Below, piece after piece: positions 1-8,927 of a DNA stretch of 64,000 nt. The stretch's first letter is position 1; every line of letters begins with the position of its first letter. Source of the DNA: Aliagarivorans taiwanensis DSM 22990 (GTDB lineage Bacteria > Pseudomonadota > Gammaproteobacteria > Enterobacterales > Celerinatantimonadaceae); the NCBI RefSeq assembly GCF_000429505.1, contig NZ_AUBZ01000017.1:46934-110933 (forward strand), read 5' to 3'. Position numbers and translations under genes: made by a program. The notes under the pieces were generated by a model. The model made no database searches and was not told the DNA's origin. It was given only the letters and a program-made list of their open reading frames with translations.

Positions 1-233
1 TCAAAAGCCCCATTCCCCGCTAATACTTGATTGAGCTGTTGCGACTGTTAATTGCCTGTCGCTACAGCATGCACGATATGTTTTGAGTCTCTGTCGTTGA
101 GCTGGTCTCCCAAACCAGCCCAGTAGTTTTAGGGGATGACCTTTCCGCTTTTTTCGCTACAACACAATCTTCGAGCGAATCTAGCGGAAGTTCACACGTG
201 CCATTGCGCACAATGTAACTACGGAGGACGTTC

Positions 234-1052
234 ATGAAAAAAGTGCAGGTTTCACCTTATAAAACCGGTCTGGACGAGGGAAACGCCTATTGGATGGCAC
301 GCCTGTCCAAAGAGGTTTATCGCAAGGTTTCCGAGGGCAACGCCATTCCCGATGAAGACAAGATCTTGGCGTCCCTCAAGGCCGACGACCCCAAGTTTTG
401 CAGCGTGTTTGGGGTGGATAAGAACAGTGCCCAAGCGGCGCTAATCGAGCACGAAGACTACCTATGCATGGCGTTTCGCGGCACCGATGAAACCCTCGAT
501 TGGTTAGATAACCTCAATGCCTTTGCCACCAAGCAGTTGTTTGGCGAGTTTCATCGCGGCTTTTGGCATTCGGTGGAGGATGTGTGGCTGCCCATCTTTG
601 ACAAGTACCAACGGCTACTGGCCCAGCGCAAGCGTCCGCTGTTTATTACCGGACATAGCCTGGGCGGCGCCATGGCGACAATCGCCGCCGCCAAGCTGGT
701 GCACGAAGACAAGCCCTTTACCAGCGTTTACACCTTCGGTCAGCCGCGCGCGCTGACCCGCGACACCGCGCAGTTCTTCAATGTGGAGTGCAAGTCTCGC
801 TTTTTTCGGTTTCACAACAACAACGACATCGTTACCCGCGTGCCGGCCAGGGTAATGGGTTACAGTCACGTGGGCAGTTATCTGTATATCACCGAAGAGA
901 AACAGATCCATCAAGAAGTGGGCTTCTGGTTCAAGTTTGTCGACTACTTCGATGGCGCGATGAGCGCGCTAAAAGAGAAGGGCTTTGATGGTGTGGAAGA
1001 CCACGACATTGATCGCTATTTAGAAGCGGTGGAGGCTTGGGAGCTGAACTAG
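234..1052 (+). CDS. Class-3 lipase family protein
   Basis: Predicted alpha/beta hydrolase of the lipase class-3 (fungal-lipase-like) family, expected to cleave ester bonds of acylglycerols or related lipids. The nucleophile elbow GHSLGG at residues 140-145 places the catalytic serine at Ser142; Asp198 in NNNDIVTRVP and His212 in GYSHVG complete a plausible triad. No signal peptide is visible, so it is probably cytoplasmic or exported by another route. The ATG is preceded by a strong GGAGG seven bases upstream. It is a single gene converging on the fru operon with a shared terminator between them. The substrate cannot be inferred. Confidence 0.85.
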   Translation: MKKVQVSPYKTGLDEGNAYWMARLSKEVYRKVSEGNAIPDEDKILASLKADDPKFCSVFGVDKNSAQAALIEHEDYLCMAFRGTDETLDWLDNLNAFATKQLFGEFHRGFWHSVEDVWLPIFDKYQRLLAQRKRPLFITGHSLGGAMATIAAAKLVHEDKPFTSVYTFGQPRALTRDTAQFFNVECKSRFFRFHNNNDIVTRVPARVMGYSHVGSYLYITEEKQIHQEVGFWFKFVDYFDGAMSALKEKGFDGVEDHDIDRYLEAVEAWELN

Positions 1053-1087
1053 CCAGATGCGCTGTGACGAATAAATAGAGAGACAAA

Positions 1088-1118
1088 AAAGGATCTGGGG
1101 CTCTACCTCAGATCCTTT
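1088..1118. terminator. Bidirectional terminator between lipase and fruA
   Basis: The inverted repeat AAAGGATCTG / CAGATCCTTT (1088-1097 and 1109-1118) has an A-run on its left and T-rich sequence on its right. It lies between convergent genes and can end both. Confidence 0.75.
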
Positions 1119-1138
1119 CCTCGTTTAAGCGCCAGGAC

Positions 1139-2893
1139 TTAGGCCGCAGCAAGCTGCTGCTGGCTTTTCAGCGCCGCATAGCCGACACCAGTAACCAGCG
1201 TACCCGCAACAATCGCACCCAGATACAGCAGAACTGGACTAATCGCATTGGGGATAAGCAGCACAAACAAGCCGCCGTGCGGAGCCAGTAGCTCTGCGCC
1301 GATTAGCATGCTGAGCGCGCCAGTTAATGCGCCGCCGGCCATACAGGCTGGGATAACTCGCATCGGGTCTTTCGCGGCAAACGGGATCGCACCTTCAGAG
1401 ATAAAGCACCAACCCAGCGCAAATGAGGCCTTACCGGCTTCGCGCTCGCTGTCGCTAAACTTGGCTTTGGCGATAAAGGTCGCGACGCCCATGCCCAACG
1501 CTGGCACCATGCCTGCCGCCATCACTGCTGCCATCGGCTCATAGGTTTGGCTGCCGAGCAGGCCCACACCGAAGGTATAAGCGGCTTTGTTCACTGGGCC
1601 GCCCATGTCGAAGCACATCATCGCGCCGAGCAGGATGCCTAGCAAGATGGCGTTGGCATCGCCCATGTTGTTGAGGAAGGTGGTCAGGCCGTCCATCACC
1701 GAGGCGACGGGCTTGCCGATGATGTAGATCATCACCAAGCCGCTGACCAGGGTTGCCAGGAAGGGCACGATCAAGATCGGCTTCAAGGCCTCCATGGAGC
1801 TGGGGAGCTTGATGTTATCGACCATCCATTTGGCTAAGTAACCGGCCAGGAAGCCAGAGAGGATCCCGCCGAGGAAACCCGCGCCAATGCTGCTGGCTAG
1901 CATACCGCCCACCAAGCCGGGTGCCAGACCCGGGCGATCGGCAATCGAGTAGGCGATGTAGCCCGACAGTACCGGTACCATCAAGGCAAAGGCCGACGCG
2001 CCACCGATGCTCATCAGCGCGGCGGCCAAAGTGCCCTCTTGTTGGAAGGCCTCGATACCAAACACAAACGACAGCGCAATACACAAACCACCAGCGACCA
2101 CCAAGGGCAGCATATGCGATACCCCGGTCATCAAATGCTTGTAGACGCCGGTTTTCTCCTGCTTGCTATCGCTGGGTTGACTGGTGTTGCCCTGATGCTG
2201 ATACACGCTGGCTTGTTGCGTGGCGGCGGCAAGGGTCTCTTGGGTCTTCTTCAAGGCGTTGCCGGTGGAGGTTTTGTACACGCGCTTGCCGTCGAAGCGG
2301 GCCATGTCTACCTCGATATCGGCGGCAATAATCACCAAATCTGCGGCGGCGATCTCTTGCTCGCTCAGGGTATTCTTAGCGCCCACTGAGCCACGGGTTT
2401 CAATCTTGATCTGATGACCTTGCTTGCTGGCGCCTTCCTCCAGCGCTTCGGCTGCCATAAAGGTATGGGCAACCCCGGTTGGGCAGGCGGTAATGCCCAC
2501 GATATTTAGCGCATCGCCAGAGTTGCTTGGCTGAGTTGTTGGCATCTCGCTAGCTGCGGGCGCGCTGGCGGTAAAGGGGGCGAGCTTGCTAAGCGCATCG
2601 CCCAAGAAGGCTTTCGGGTTGGCCAGCAGTTCGCTCATCTCCGCCACATAGACCTGTTTGCCGTTAAAGCGCTGCAGTTCCAGTTGGTTGCGAATGCTGG
2701 TATCGGCCACCACAATCACCTTATCGACGGTAGCCAGTTGCTTTCCGTCAATCAAGCTGTTGCTGTCTAAGCTGCTGTGGCATTCCAGCACGATATTATG
2801 GTCTTGTTCCTTGGCTGCTCGTGTCAGCAGTTTCGCGGCCAACAGACTGTTGGCTACACCGCTCGGGCAAGCTGTTACGATGAGGGTAGTCAT
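1139..2893 (-). CDS. fruA: Fructose-specific PTS enzyme IIB'BC
   Basis: Inner-membrane permease that imports fructose and phosphorylates it to fructose 1-phosphate. The order is a degenerate IIB' domain (residues 1-100, TACPSGVA), a true IIB domain with phosphocysteine Cys137 in ITACPTGVAHT, a linker, then a IIC domain (about 255-580) with many membrane helices. At 584 residues it is close to the usual length of gammaproteobacterial FruA. It is the last gene of fruB-fruK-fruA, with only 4 bases separating it from fruK. Transcription probably starts upstream of fruB under Cra control. Confidence 0.95.
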   Translation of the reverse strand: MTTLIVTACPSGVANSLLAAKLLTRAAKEQDHNIVLECHSSLDSNSLIDGKQLATVDKVIVVADTSIRNQLELQRFNGKQVYVAEMSELLANPKAFLGDALSKLAPFTASAPAASEMPTTQPSNSGDALNIVGITACPTGVAHTFMAAEALEEGASKQGHQIKIETRGSVGAKNTLSEQEIAAADLVIIAADIEVDMARFDGKRVYKTSTGNALKKTQETLAAATQQASVYQHQGNTSQPSDSKQEKTGVYKHLMTGVSHMLPLVVAGGLCIALSFVFGIEAFQQEGTLAAALMSIGGASAFALMVPVLSGYIAYSIADRPGLAPGLVGGMLASSIGAGFLGGILSGFLAGYLAKWMVDNIKLPSSMEALKPILIVPFLATLVSGLVMIYIIGKPVASVMDGLTTFLNNMGDANAILLGILLGAMMCFDMGGPVNKAAYTFGVGLLGSQTYEPMAAVMAAGMVPALGMGVATFIAKAKFSDSEREAGKASFALGWCFISEGAIPFAAKDPMRVIPACMAGGALTGALSMLIGAELLAPHGGLFVLLIPNAISPVLLYLGAIVAGTLVTGVGYAALKSQQQLAAA

Positions 2894-2897
2894 AGTC

Positions 2898-3851
2898 TTA
2901 TCCTTCTGTTTTGCTTAATTTGCTGAATGTGGTGTTGTCCAGAGTGGCTTGCAGCTTGTGCTGCGGCGGCACGCCAACGCCAACCTGGCTGACTGCTAGC
3001 GCGGAAAGCGCGGTGGCAAAGCGTAACTGCTCGGCCTCAACGTGGCCTTGGCTCAGCCCCCAGCAGAAACCAGCGACAAAGGTATCGCCTGCACCCACGG
3101 TGCTCACCACTTGCATCAGTGGCGGCTGTGCTTGATACCAGTTGCCTTGATGCAGCCACAGCACGCCTTGTTCTCCGCGGGAGATAACCACGTGGGCAAT
3201 CCCGAGAGCTGCCAGCCGCTCGCCTTGTGCCTGAATCGCTGCGATATTCTCGAGCGGTTGACCACACCATTGTTCCAATTCTTCCTGGTTGGGCTTGACC
3301 ATGTAGGGGCCAGCCTGCAGCGCCTCCGTGAGCGCCTCCCGTGAACTGTCGACCAGTACCTTGGCGCCGGCCTGTTTGAGCTTGCTAACCAGCTGGCCAA
3401 ACTGCGCCGGGCTTACCCCCGGCGGCAGACTACCGGCCATCACCACCCAAGGGTGGGTGTCAACCAGACTCAGTAGCTTGGCTTCTAAGGCTTGCAGCGC
3501 TTGTGCGTCGATGGGCATACCCGGGAAGTTAACATCGGTGACCTGCTGCGAGGCTTCTACCAGCTTAACGTTGGTGCGGGTCGCGCCGGGAACACGGATA
3601 AAGTGATCCTCGACCTCCAGTTGCTTGAACAGCTCTTCGAACGCCGAGGCATTGTCGAGCCCAAGAAAGCCGCTGACGCTGACATTAGCGCCCAGCTCCG
3701 CCAACACTTTCGCAACATTGACCCCTTTCCCGGCGGCGTGCAGGCTGGCGTAATCCACCAGATTCACGCTGCCGCGGCTTAGCTGCTCCAGCGTGCCGGT
3801 AAGGTCCAGTGCGGGGTTGAGGGTGACGCAGAGAATACGTTGAGCAGTCAT
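2898..3851 (-). CDS. fruK: 1-phosphofructokinase
   Basis: PfkB/ribokinase-fold kinase that converts fructose 1-phosphate plus ATP to fructose 1,6-bisphosphate, linking the fructose PTS to glycolysis. N-terminal TLNPALDLT and GKGVNVAKVL (about residue 42) are typical of the 1-phosphofructokinase/tagatose-6-P kinase group; GAGDTFVAGF near residue 250 carries the catalytic Asp and anion hole. Its start codon overlaps the fruB stop by one base (TAATG), indicating translational coupling. Length (317) is usual for FruK. Its substrate, fructose 1-phosphate, is the known inducer of Cra, encoded divergently. Confidence 0.95.
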   Translation of the reverse strand: MTAQRILCVTLNPALDLTGTLEQLSRGSVNLVDYASLHAAGKGVNVAKVLAELGANVSVSGFLGLDNASAFEELFKQLEVEDHFIRVPGATRTNVKLVEASQQVTDVNFPGMPIDAQALQALEAKLLSLVDTHPWVVMAGSLPPGVSPAQFGQLVSKLKQAGAKVLVDSSREALTEALQAGPYMVKPNQEELEQWCGQPLENIAAIQAQGERLAALGIAHVVISRGEQGVLWLHQGNWYQAQPPLMQVVSTVGAGDTFVAGFCWGLSQGHVEAEQLRFATALSALAVSQVGVGVPPQHKLQATLDNTTFSKLSKTEG

Positions 3852-5002
3852 TAGCCTTCTCCCAAGCCGCTATCAATGGCGGCGCCAATGGCGGCTAAGG
3901 CATCTTGTGCGTCGGGGCCATCGGCGGTGAACTGCAGGCGATGTTGGGCTTTTACGCCGAGGGTCATCACCTTCATCAGGCTCTTGGCGTTGACCGCTTT
4001 GCCTTCGCCATCGAGATTGCTCACGCTGATCTTGCTGGTGAATTTCTTGGCCTCGGCTACCAGCAGGGCGCCGGGACGGGCGTGCAGGCCATGGGCGTTG
4101 CGGATCTGGAACACTTGGGTGTTGCCATCGGCAGTGTCGGCGGCGGGGCTTTCCTCAGCCAACCCTTCCTGACCTAATAAGGTCTCAACCAGCGCTTGTG
4201 GCGCTAGCTGATGTAGTTGCGCTAAGTCGCCGTTAAAGCACAGCTCGGCGAGCTGCTCGAGTAGGGCATCGCAGCTACGATTAGCGATCGCCAATGACAG
4301 CAACACCCGCATCGGTTGTGGGCTGTCTGCGTCGATGGCGGTGTCGGGCCGAATCACCGCAAGCGCTGACTTGCGGGCGCTGCTCTGCAGTTGGCTCAGC
4401 CATACGCCTTCGCCCAGATAGCTCTGCTGCGCACTTGCCGCTTCGCTCACCGCAGCACCGGTGACCAGTCCATGATTTTTCAGCAGGCCTGCAGCCAGTA
4501 CCCGCGCTTGCAGCGCATCGCTAATGGGTAAGTTATCCAGCACCAGTTGCTGGTTAAAATCGATCGCTAACTGAGTTTCGCCATTGAGCAGGGCCAAGAC
4601 AGCGTTGGTGCTATCGGCTTGTTTTAATGCCTGCTCAACGCCATCGGCACTGAGTACCCGGGTGAGTTGCTTGAGGATGGCCAGATGCTCATCTGATTTG
4701 GCGGCAATGCCAACGGCCAGATAAACGGTATTGCCATCGCCCCAATCCACGCCTTCGGCAAAGTGGTGCACGCTCACGCCGGTTTGCTTAACTTGGTCGC
4801 GGGTATCGGTGGTGCCGTGGGGGATTGCGATGCCGCTACCCAAGTAGGTAGAGGTTTGCGCTTCACGCGCCAGCATCCCCTCGACATATCCGGCAGCAAC
4901 ATTGCCAGACTGTTGCAGTGAGGCGGCCAGTTGGCGGATAGCCTGCTGTTTGTCGCTGGCCTGTTGGCCAAGCTGAATATTGTGTTCCTGTAAATCTAAC
5001 AT
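3851..5002 (-). CDS. fruB: Fructose PTS IIA-HPr fusion (diphosphoryl transfer protein)
   Basis: Cytoplasmic phosphocarrier that passes phosphate from enzyme I through its own HPr-like domain and IIA domain to FruA. The N-terminal IIA domain (1-145) carries active-site His62 in AIPHGTTD; the middle linker matches the FruB pattern; the C-terminal HPr-like domain (about 295-383) has His307 in GLHARPGA and the regulatory-helix region NAKSLMKVMTLG. At 383 residues it is close to E. coli FruB (376). It is first in fruBKA; two strong Cra boxes lie 150-240 bp upstream in the region shared with cra. Confidence 0.95.
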   Translation of the reverse strand: MLDLQEHNIQLGQQASDKQQAIRQLAASLQQSGNVAAGYVEGMLAREAQTSTYLGSGIAIPHGTTDTRDQVKQTGVSVHHFAEGVDWGDGNTVYLAVGIAAKSDEHLAILKQLTRVLSADGVEQALKQADSTNAVLALLNGETQLAIDFNQQLVLDNLPISDALQARVLAAGLLKNHGLVTGAAVSEAASAQQSYLGEGVWLSQLQSSARKSALAVIRPDTAIDADSPQPMRVLLSLAIANRSCDALLEQLAELCFNGDLAQLHQLAPQALVETLLGQEGLAEESPAADTADGNTQVFQIRNAHGLHARPGALLVAEAKKFTSKISVSNLDGEGKAVNAKSLMKVMTLGVKAQHRLQFTADGPDAQDALAAIGAAIDSGLGEG

Positions 5003-5151
5003 CGGAGTCTCAACCTTTTTGGGGCGGTCTGCATGGCGTCTGAGCCTGCTACTTCGGCCGCTGTGTTCACTGTTTTCCCGCCGTGTTTTGCCTGGTCTTT
5101 ACTGTTATGCGCGTTTCGCTGATTGCCATCTTCAACTTACTTTACCTTTAA

Positions 5152-5167
5152 GCTGAAACGATTCAGC
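5152..5167. promoter_or_regulatory. Cra (FruR) operator 1
   Basis: GCTGAAACGATTCAGC is a near-perfect palindrome matching the Cra operator pattern TGAAACGNTTCA. It lies in the fruB-cra intergenic region, where Cra would repress fruBKA until fructose 1-phosphate accumulates. Confidence 0.85.
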
Positions 5168-5229
5168 AGGCTGCGCTAAAAAAAGCCGTGATGGTTAAGG
5201 TCAGGGCTAAACATAAGGGATAATGACAG

Positions 5230-5245
5230 GCTGAACCGTTTCAGC
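5230..5245. promoter_or_regulatory. Cra (FruR) operator 2
   Basis: GCTGAACCGTTTCAGC is a second palindromic Cra-type site, 78 bp from the first, also between the divergent fruB and cra genes. Confidence 0.85.
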
Positions 5246-5283
5246 TAATATTGCAAATTGCTTGGAAAAGAACTTTCCGCTTA

Positions 5284-5299
5284 AGTGATCCTGTTCACA
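5284..5299. promoter_or_regulatory. Probable CRP site upstream of cra
   Basis: AGTGATCCTGTTCACA matches the CRP consensus TGTGA-N6-TCACA in 9 of the 10 conserved positions. It lies 43 bp before the cra start codon, between Cra boxes 2 and 3. Confidence 0.55.
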
Positions 5300-5314
5300 T
5301 TTGATCGCCGAAAA

Positions 5315-5327
5315 GGATCGTTTCAGC
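5315..5327. promoter_or_regulatory. Partial Cra box next to the cra ribosome-binding site
   Basis: GGATCGTTTCAGC keeps one full half-site and the centre of the Cra operator but is degenerate in the other half. It ends four bases before the cra Shine-Dalgarno GAGGAG and suggests autoregulation. Confidence 0.45.
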
Positions 5328-5341
5328 GGCGAGGAGTAGAG

Positions 5342-6325
5342 ATGAAACTGGATGAAATCGCCAAGCTGGCGGGGGTGTCAAAAACCACTGCTAGCTACGT
5401 TATCAATGGCAAGGCTGACAAGTATCGGATAAGCCAGAAAACCCGCGACAAGGTGATGGCGGTGGTGGAGGCGCATGGCTTCCAGCCCAATCATGCCGCC
5501 AGTGCCTTACGCGCCGGGGTAAGCAAAACCTTTGGCTTAATCGTGCCGGACTTGGAGAACAGCTCCTACGCTAAACTGGCCAAGCTGATGGAGCGGGATG
5601 CCCGGGCTCAGGGCTACCATATGCTGATTTCTTGCAGCGATGATCTACCCGACAACGAGCGTGAAGTGGCAAACAGCCTGATCTCCCGGCGTATCGATGC
5701 CTTGATTGTTGCGTCCTGCCTGCCCGGTGACGATCCCTTTTATCTAAACATTCAACAGCAGGGCGTGCCGGTTATTGCGGTGGACCGGATGTTTAACGAT
5801 GAGCATTTTGCCTCGGTGATCAGTGAAGACTTTGAAGGCGCACTGGCACTGACCAACAGCTTGCTGGAGCAAGGCTGCAGCTCGCTGGGATTGATCGGTG
5901 CGGTGCCCACATTAGTGGTTTCGCGGCAACGGGAGCAGGGCTTCACCGCGGCTACCTCCAAGTATCCGGGCGTTGCAGTGCTGCAAGGCTACGGTGAGCG
6001 ATTTAGCCGCGAGCAAGGCGCGCGCTTGGTGGAGCAGTGGCTGGCGGCCGATCAACTGCCGCAGGGGCTGGTGGTAACCTCATACATCTTGTTTGAAGGG
6101 GTGCTGGATTGCTTGAGTCGTCATCCAGATGTGCTTAGCCGGGTCAAGATAGCCACCTTCGGTGATCACCGCCTGCTGGATATGTTGCCGATTAAGGTGC
6201 AATCGCTACCGCAGCAGTTTGAGCTGTTGGCCAGTCAGGCGATTGCGCTAGCGTTTGCCGCCGCCCGTGGCGATTATCAAAGCGGAGTTGAGGTAGTGCC
6301 AAGAAAGCTGGTTACTCGTGGGTAA
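5342..6325 (+). CDS. cra: LacI-family catabolite repressor/activator Cra (FruR)
   Basis: Transcription regulator of the fructose operon and probably of central carbon flux. The helix-turn-helix opens directly at the N-terminus, MKLDEIAKLAGVSKTTASYV, the hallmark of Cra; a hinge and a periplasmic-binding-protein-like effector domain (about 60-327) follow. The start is set at this ATG rather than at a GTG 57 bp upstream because GAGGAG lies at 5331-5336 and known Cra proteins begin at this methionine; the product is then 327 residues, near the usual 334. It is divergent from fruBKA with Cra boxes between. Confidence 0.92.
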   Translation: MKLDEIAKLAGVSKTTASYVINGKADKYRISQKTRDKVMAVVEAHGFQPNHAASALRAGVSKTFGLIVPDLENSSYAKLAKLMERDARAQGYHMLISCSDDLPDNEREVANSLISRRIDALIVASCLPGDDPFYLNIQQQGVPVIAVDRMFNDEHFASVISEDFEGALALTNSLLEQGCSSLGLIGAVPTLVVSRQREQGFTAATSKYPGVAVLQGYGERFSREQGARLVEQWLAADQLPQGLVVTSYILFEGVLDCLSRHPDVLSRVKIATFGDHRLLDMLPIKVQSLPQQFELLASQAIALAFAAARGDYQSGVEVVPRKLVTRG

Positions 6326-6357
6326 GGGCGGTTGTACGAGATAGCCGGAGAGGTGAG

Positions 6358-6382
6358 CAGGGCAAGCCGGCAGCGTGCCCTG
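6358..6382. terminator. Possible stem-loop between cra and the GH5 gene
   Basis: CAGGGCA at 6358-6364 pairs with TGCCCTG at 6376-6382 between two convergent genes. There is no clear T-run, so intrinsic termination is uncertain. Confidence 0.35.
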
Positions 6383-6392
6383 TGTTGGTGGC

Positions 6393-8558
6393 TTAGTAGT
6401 CTAGATCGTCGATATAGACATCAATCTCAGCGGATGCCACACCATTGCCAGCGTATAGCTCCAGACCAAAGGCTTGCACGTCCTCAAGCGCTGTATCGGG
6501 TTGCCAGCTAATGCTATGCCATTGATTATCCTCTAGGCTGATCCACTCACCGCTTTGGTAATCCCATCCAGCTCCGGTTTGAGCAAACAGTTTGCCGCCG
6601 CTGATCCCGGCCGCGATGGCCTGCTCGGACAAGCGCACCGTCATCGACAACGCGCTCAGACTTTGCTGACTCGCTTCTTGAATATACAGTACGATTTTCT
6701 TCTCGCCGCTAGCCTCATCGAATCGGGCCAGCAGGGCAGTGCTGGCATCGCTGCCTTGGCCCTCGCTTAGCGACAACGCGCCGCTGCCGCCAGACCACGA
6801 TATTGCAGATAACACCGCGGGTACAGCATCGAGACCCTCAAAGTCGAAGCGCACTTGTGGCTCCGGCTCACTTGGTCCGCTATCAGACTGCTCTGCGGCA
6901 ATCTGCACATCGTCGATGTAGACACTACCATCGCTGATGGCGGCGGATTGCTCTCCGGCATAGAATTGCAGGCCCAGCTCTTGTAGCGATTCAATCGGGC
7001 TATCTGGGATCCACACAATCGGGTTCCAGCTATCACCTTTCAAGCTGATGTCAGCGGTGCTGCTCCAGGTCCAGCTGCTACCCGCTTTGGCATAGGCTTT
7101 GGCTATGTTCAGGCCGCTGTCGACCAAAGACTGTGGAACCCATACCTGGGCACTAAGGCTGGCCATCTTGGCTTCGGTGGGCATCGGCAGGCTCAGGTAG
7201 ACTTTCTTCTCGCCGGCATCTTCGCTGAAGTTCAGCGCCAGAGAATAATCTCCAACAAGACTGACTTGATCAGAAATGGAGAGCGCTCCGGCAGCGCCGG
7301 TATTAGAGCTGGCGGCAAAACCGAACGGCAGCTGCCCATCTGCGAAATCAAAGCTTAGGCTTTGCTCTGGGTCACTGGGTTCATTCCCCGAGACAGCGCG
7401 GATACAATCGAACACCGACTCCCGGTAGTTGGCGTTGGCCCACTGCCAAGGGAACCCGCCGGCATAGCCGTTGCTCTCGAGTCGCGGGCACAGCTCGGCC
7501 AGTCCTACCTCATCACCAAAGAAATCATGAACCCCGGGTTTGTAGGCTTGATCGGTTGCGAAGAACTCACCCAGTACCACCGGTTTATCTAGCTCCCAAT
7601 AGCTGGCCATGTGGTGATAGGGCGACCACGCGCCTTCTTTTTGCATATCGTCGTAGTAGTGAGGCGCATAGAAATCCAAGGGCGCGTCTTCACCGCCAAG
7701 GTTGATCATCCGCTCGTCGGAGTAGTAGTTGTTACCACCAAAGCCATCGGTGTTATACAGGCCAAGGGATTTTGGCCCAGTCGTGACCAAGATCTCCTCA
7801 CCGAGTTCGTCGGCGCGCTGGTGGATCGCTGCGCTAAACAGTGCGGTGGTGGTGTGAATATCATTGATAGCAGGCACTAGCGAGCCGGGGAGTGACTCAC
7901 GGTCGATAAACCATTGCTCGGTCATATTTTCCGGTTCATTGAACAGGTCGATGGCAATCAACGCCGGGTGACCGGCGGTTTGCTCGATTAAGGGCAGCAA
8001 GAAGTTGTCGATATAGCTCTGTCGAGTTTGGGCTTCGCTGAGGATCGCGTAGTTGCGCTCCGCCACTGCATCCACCCCTTGCTGGGTGATGGCCAACATA
8101 TCGAACGACCATAGGCAGGGCATCAGGTACACCCCTTTCGCCTGCGCCAGATCGAGCGCCCGCTTGATATCATCGATTACCGCTTGCTGGCTGGTTGCAT
8201 CGGCAACTAACTGACTGTTCTCGTCCCAGATAGGGCTTGCGCTGCCGTTAACATGCACCCACCAGCGCAGGCTATTGCCACCGGCCGCGACCAGCTGATC
8301 GAGTATGTGATTAAAGGTGGTTTCATCCAGTCCTTGACCAAAGTCTTGCGCGAAGCTTAGCCACGCGATGTTCGCACCATTGAGGTAGACCTGTTTCCCT
8401 TGGTACTCCAGGTAGTTCACGCTACTGCCATTTCCCGATGGCGGTACGTAGCGTTCTTCGTTCTGCGAGTCTCCGGAAGAGGAGCCGCAGGCTGATAGGG
8501 CAAGCGTAAGCGCCAGCAAACCCGCTGGTTGTAACCAAGGACGACCATATCCTTTCAT
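6393..8558 (-). CDS. Secreted GH5-type glycoside hydrolase lipoprotein with two carbohydrate-binding-like modules
   Basis: Likely endo-acting beta-glycanase (mannanase- or cellulase-like) tethered to the outer membrane. A lipoprotein signal ends at Cys24 (ALSAC), followed by a Ser/Gly linker. The catalytic barrel (about 48-395) has the GH5/clan GH-A acid/base in FNEPE (Glu208) and the probable nucleophile Glu331 in LGEFFA. Two related beta-sandwich modules (about 405-560 and 570-721) both end in YIDD and resemble carbohydrate-binding modules; the repeat suggests duplication. The catalytic residues are intact, unlike in the neighbouring GH6 gene. Exact substrate is not evident; the NSLRWW and HYYDDM segments recall beta-mannanases. 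Confidence 0.75.
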   Translation of the reverse strand: MKGYGRPWLQPAGLLALTLALSACGSSSGDSQNEERYVPPSGNGSSVNYLEYQGKQVYLNGANIAWLSFAQDFGQGLDETTFNHILDQLVAAGGNSLRWWVHVNGSASPIWDENSQLVADATSQQAVIDDIKRALDLAQAKGVYLMPCLWSFDMLAITQQGVDAVAERNYAILSEAQTRQSYIDNFLLPLIEQTAGHPALIAIDLFNEPENMTEQWFIDRESLPGSLVPAINDIHTTTALFSAAIHQRADELGEEILVTTGPKSLGLYNTDGFGGNNYYSDERMINLGGEDAPLDFYAPHYYDDMQKEGAWSPYHHMASYWELDKPVVLGEFFATDQAYKPGVHDFFGDEVGLAELCPRLESNGYAGGFPWQWANANYRESVFDCIRAVSGNEPSDPEQSLSFDFADGQLPFGFAASSNTGAAGALSISDQVSLVGDYSLALNFSEDAGEKKVYLSLPMPTEAKMASLSAQVWVPQSLVDSGLNIAKAYAKAGSSWTWSSTADISLKGDSWNPIVWIPDSPIESLQELGLQFYAGEQSAAISDGSVYIDDVQIAAEQSDSGPSEPEPQVRFDFEGLDAVPAVLSAISWSGGSGALSLSEGQGSDASTALLARFDEASGEKKIVLYIQEASQQSLSALSMTVRLSEQAIAAGISGGKLFAQTGAGWDYQSGEWISLEDNQWHSISWQPDTALEDVQAFGLELYAGNGVASAEIDVYIDDLDY

Positions 8559-8650
8559 TGTTATTCTCCGTGTGGATAGTTAAGTGGCTTACTGCTGTCT
8601 ATAAAACAGACGCATGGGCATGCTAACGAGCTTTTCACTCCAGTGAAATG

Positions 8651-8662
8651 GCAACGTTACGA
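8651..8662. promoter_or_regulatory. Repeated LacI-like operator box, copy 1
   Basis: GCAACGTTACGA, centred on AACGTT, is near-palindromic (GCAACGTTAC against GTAACGTTGC) in the way LacI-family operators are. It lies 93 bp upstream of the GH5 start codon. Confidence 0.45.
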
Positions 8663-8779
8663 TTTCGTGATCTGGCTCTTTGCTGTGACTGGAGGCGCGT
8701 GAGCGGATTACTGAACGAGGTTTTGTAGTGTTGGGAGCGGTTTTTGTGACCTGAATAACGATTTCTCCAATAATAAATC

Positions 8780-8791
8780 GCAACGTTACGA
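8780..8791. promoter_or_regulatory. Repeated LacI-like operator box, copy 2
   Basis: Second exact copy of GCAACGTTACGA, 129 bp from the first. The paired sites suggest looping control of the GH5 gene by an unlinked regulator. Confidence 0.45.
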
Positions 8792-8900
8792 ATTTTGGTG
8801 CTAGTCTTATTACGAGTCTGTTTTTCTTGCCAGATACAGGTTCACGCTTTTCAGTTTTGAAAGCATCCTTTTATCCTTTCCTTAAATGGGTTTTTTAACG

Positions 8901-8927
8901 CCGCGCATCTCCTGCGCGGTTTTTTTT
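8901..8927 (+). terminator. Intrinsic terminator without an assigned gene
   Basis: Stem CCGCGCA / TGCGCGG with a six-base loop (TCTCCT wobble region, 8908-8912), followed by eight T residues. It faces the plus strand, yet the nearest upstream gene is on the minus strand, so a small plus-strand transcript may end here. Confidence 0.7.

Noticed and set aside
1..233. Possible gene end at the left edge
   Set aside because: No frame with recognisable coding content was found; only upstream sequence of the lipase gene.
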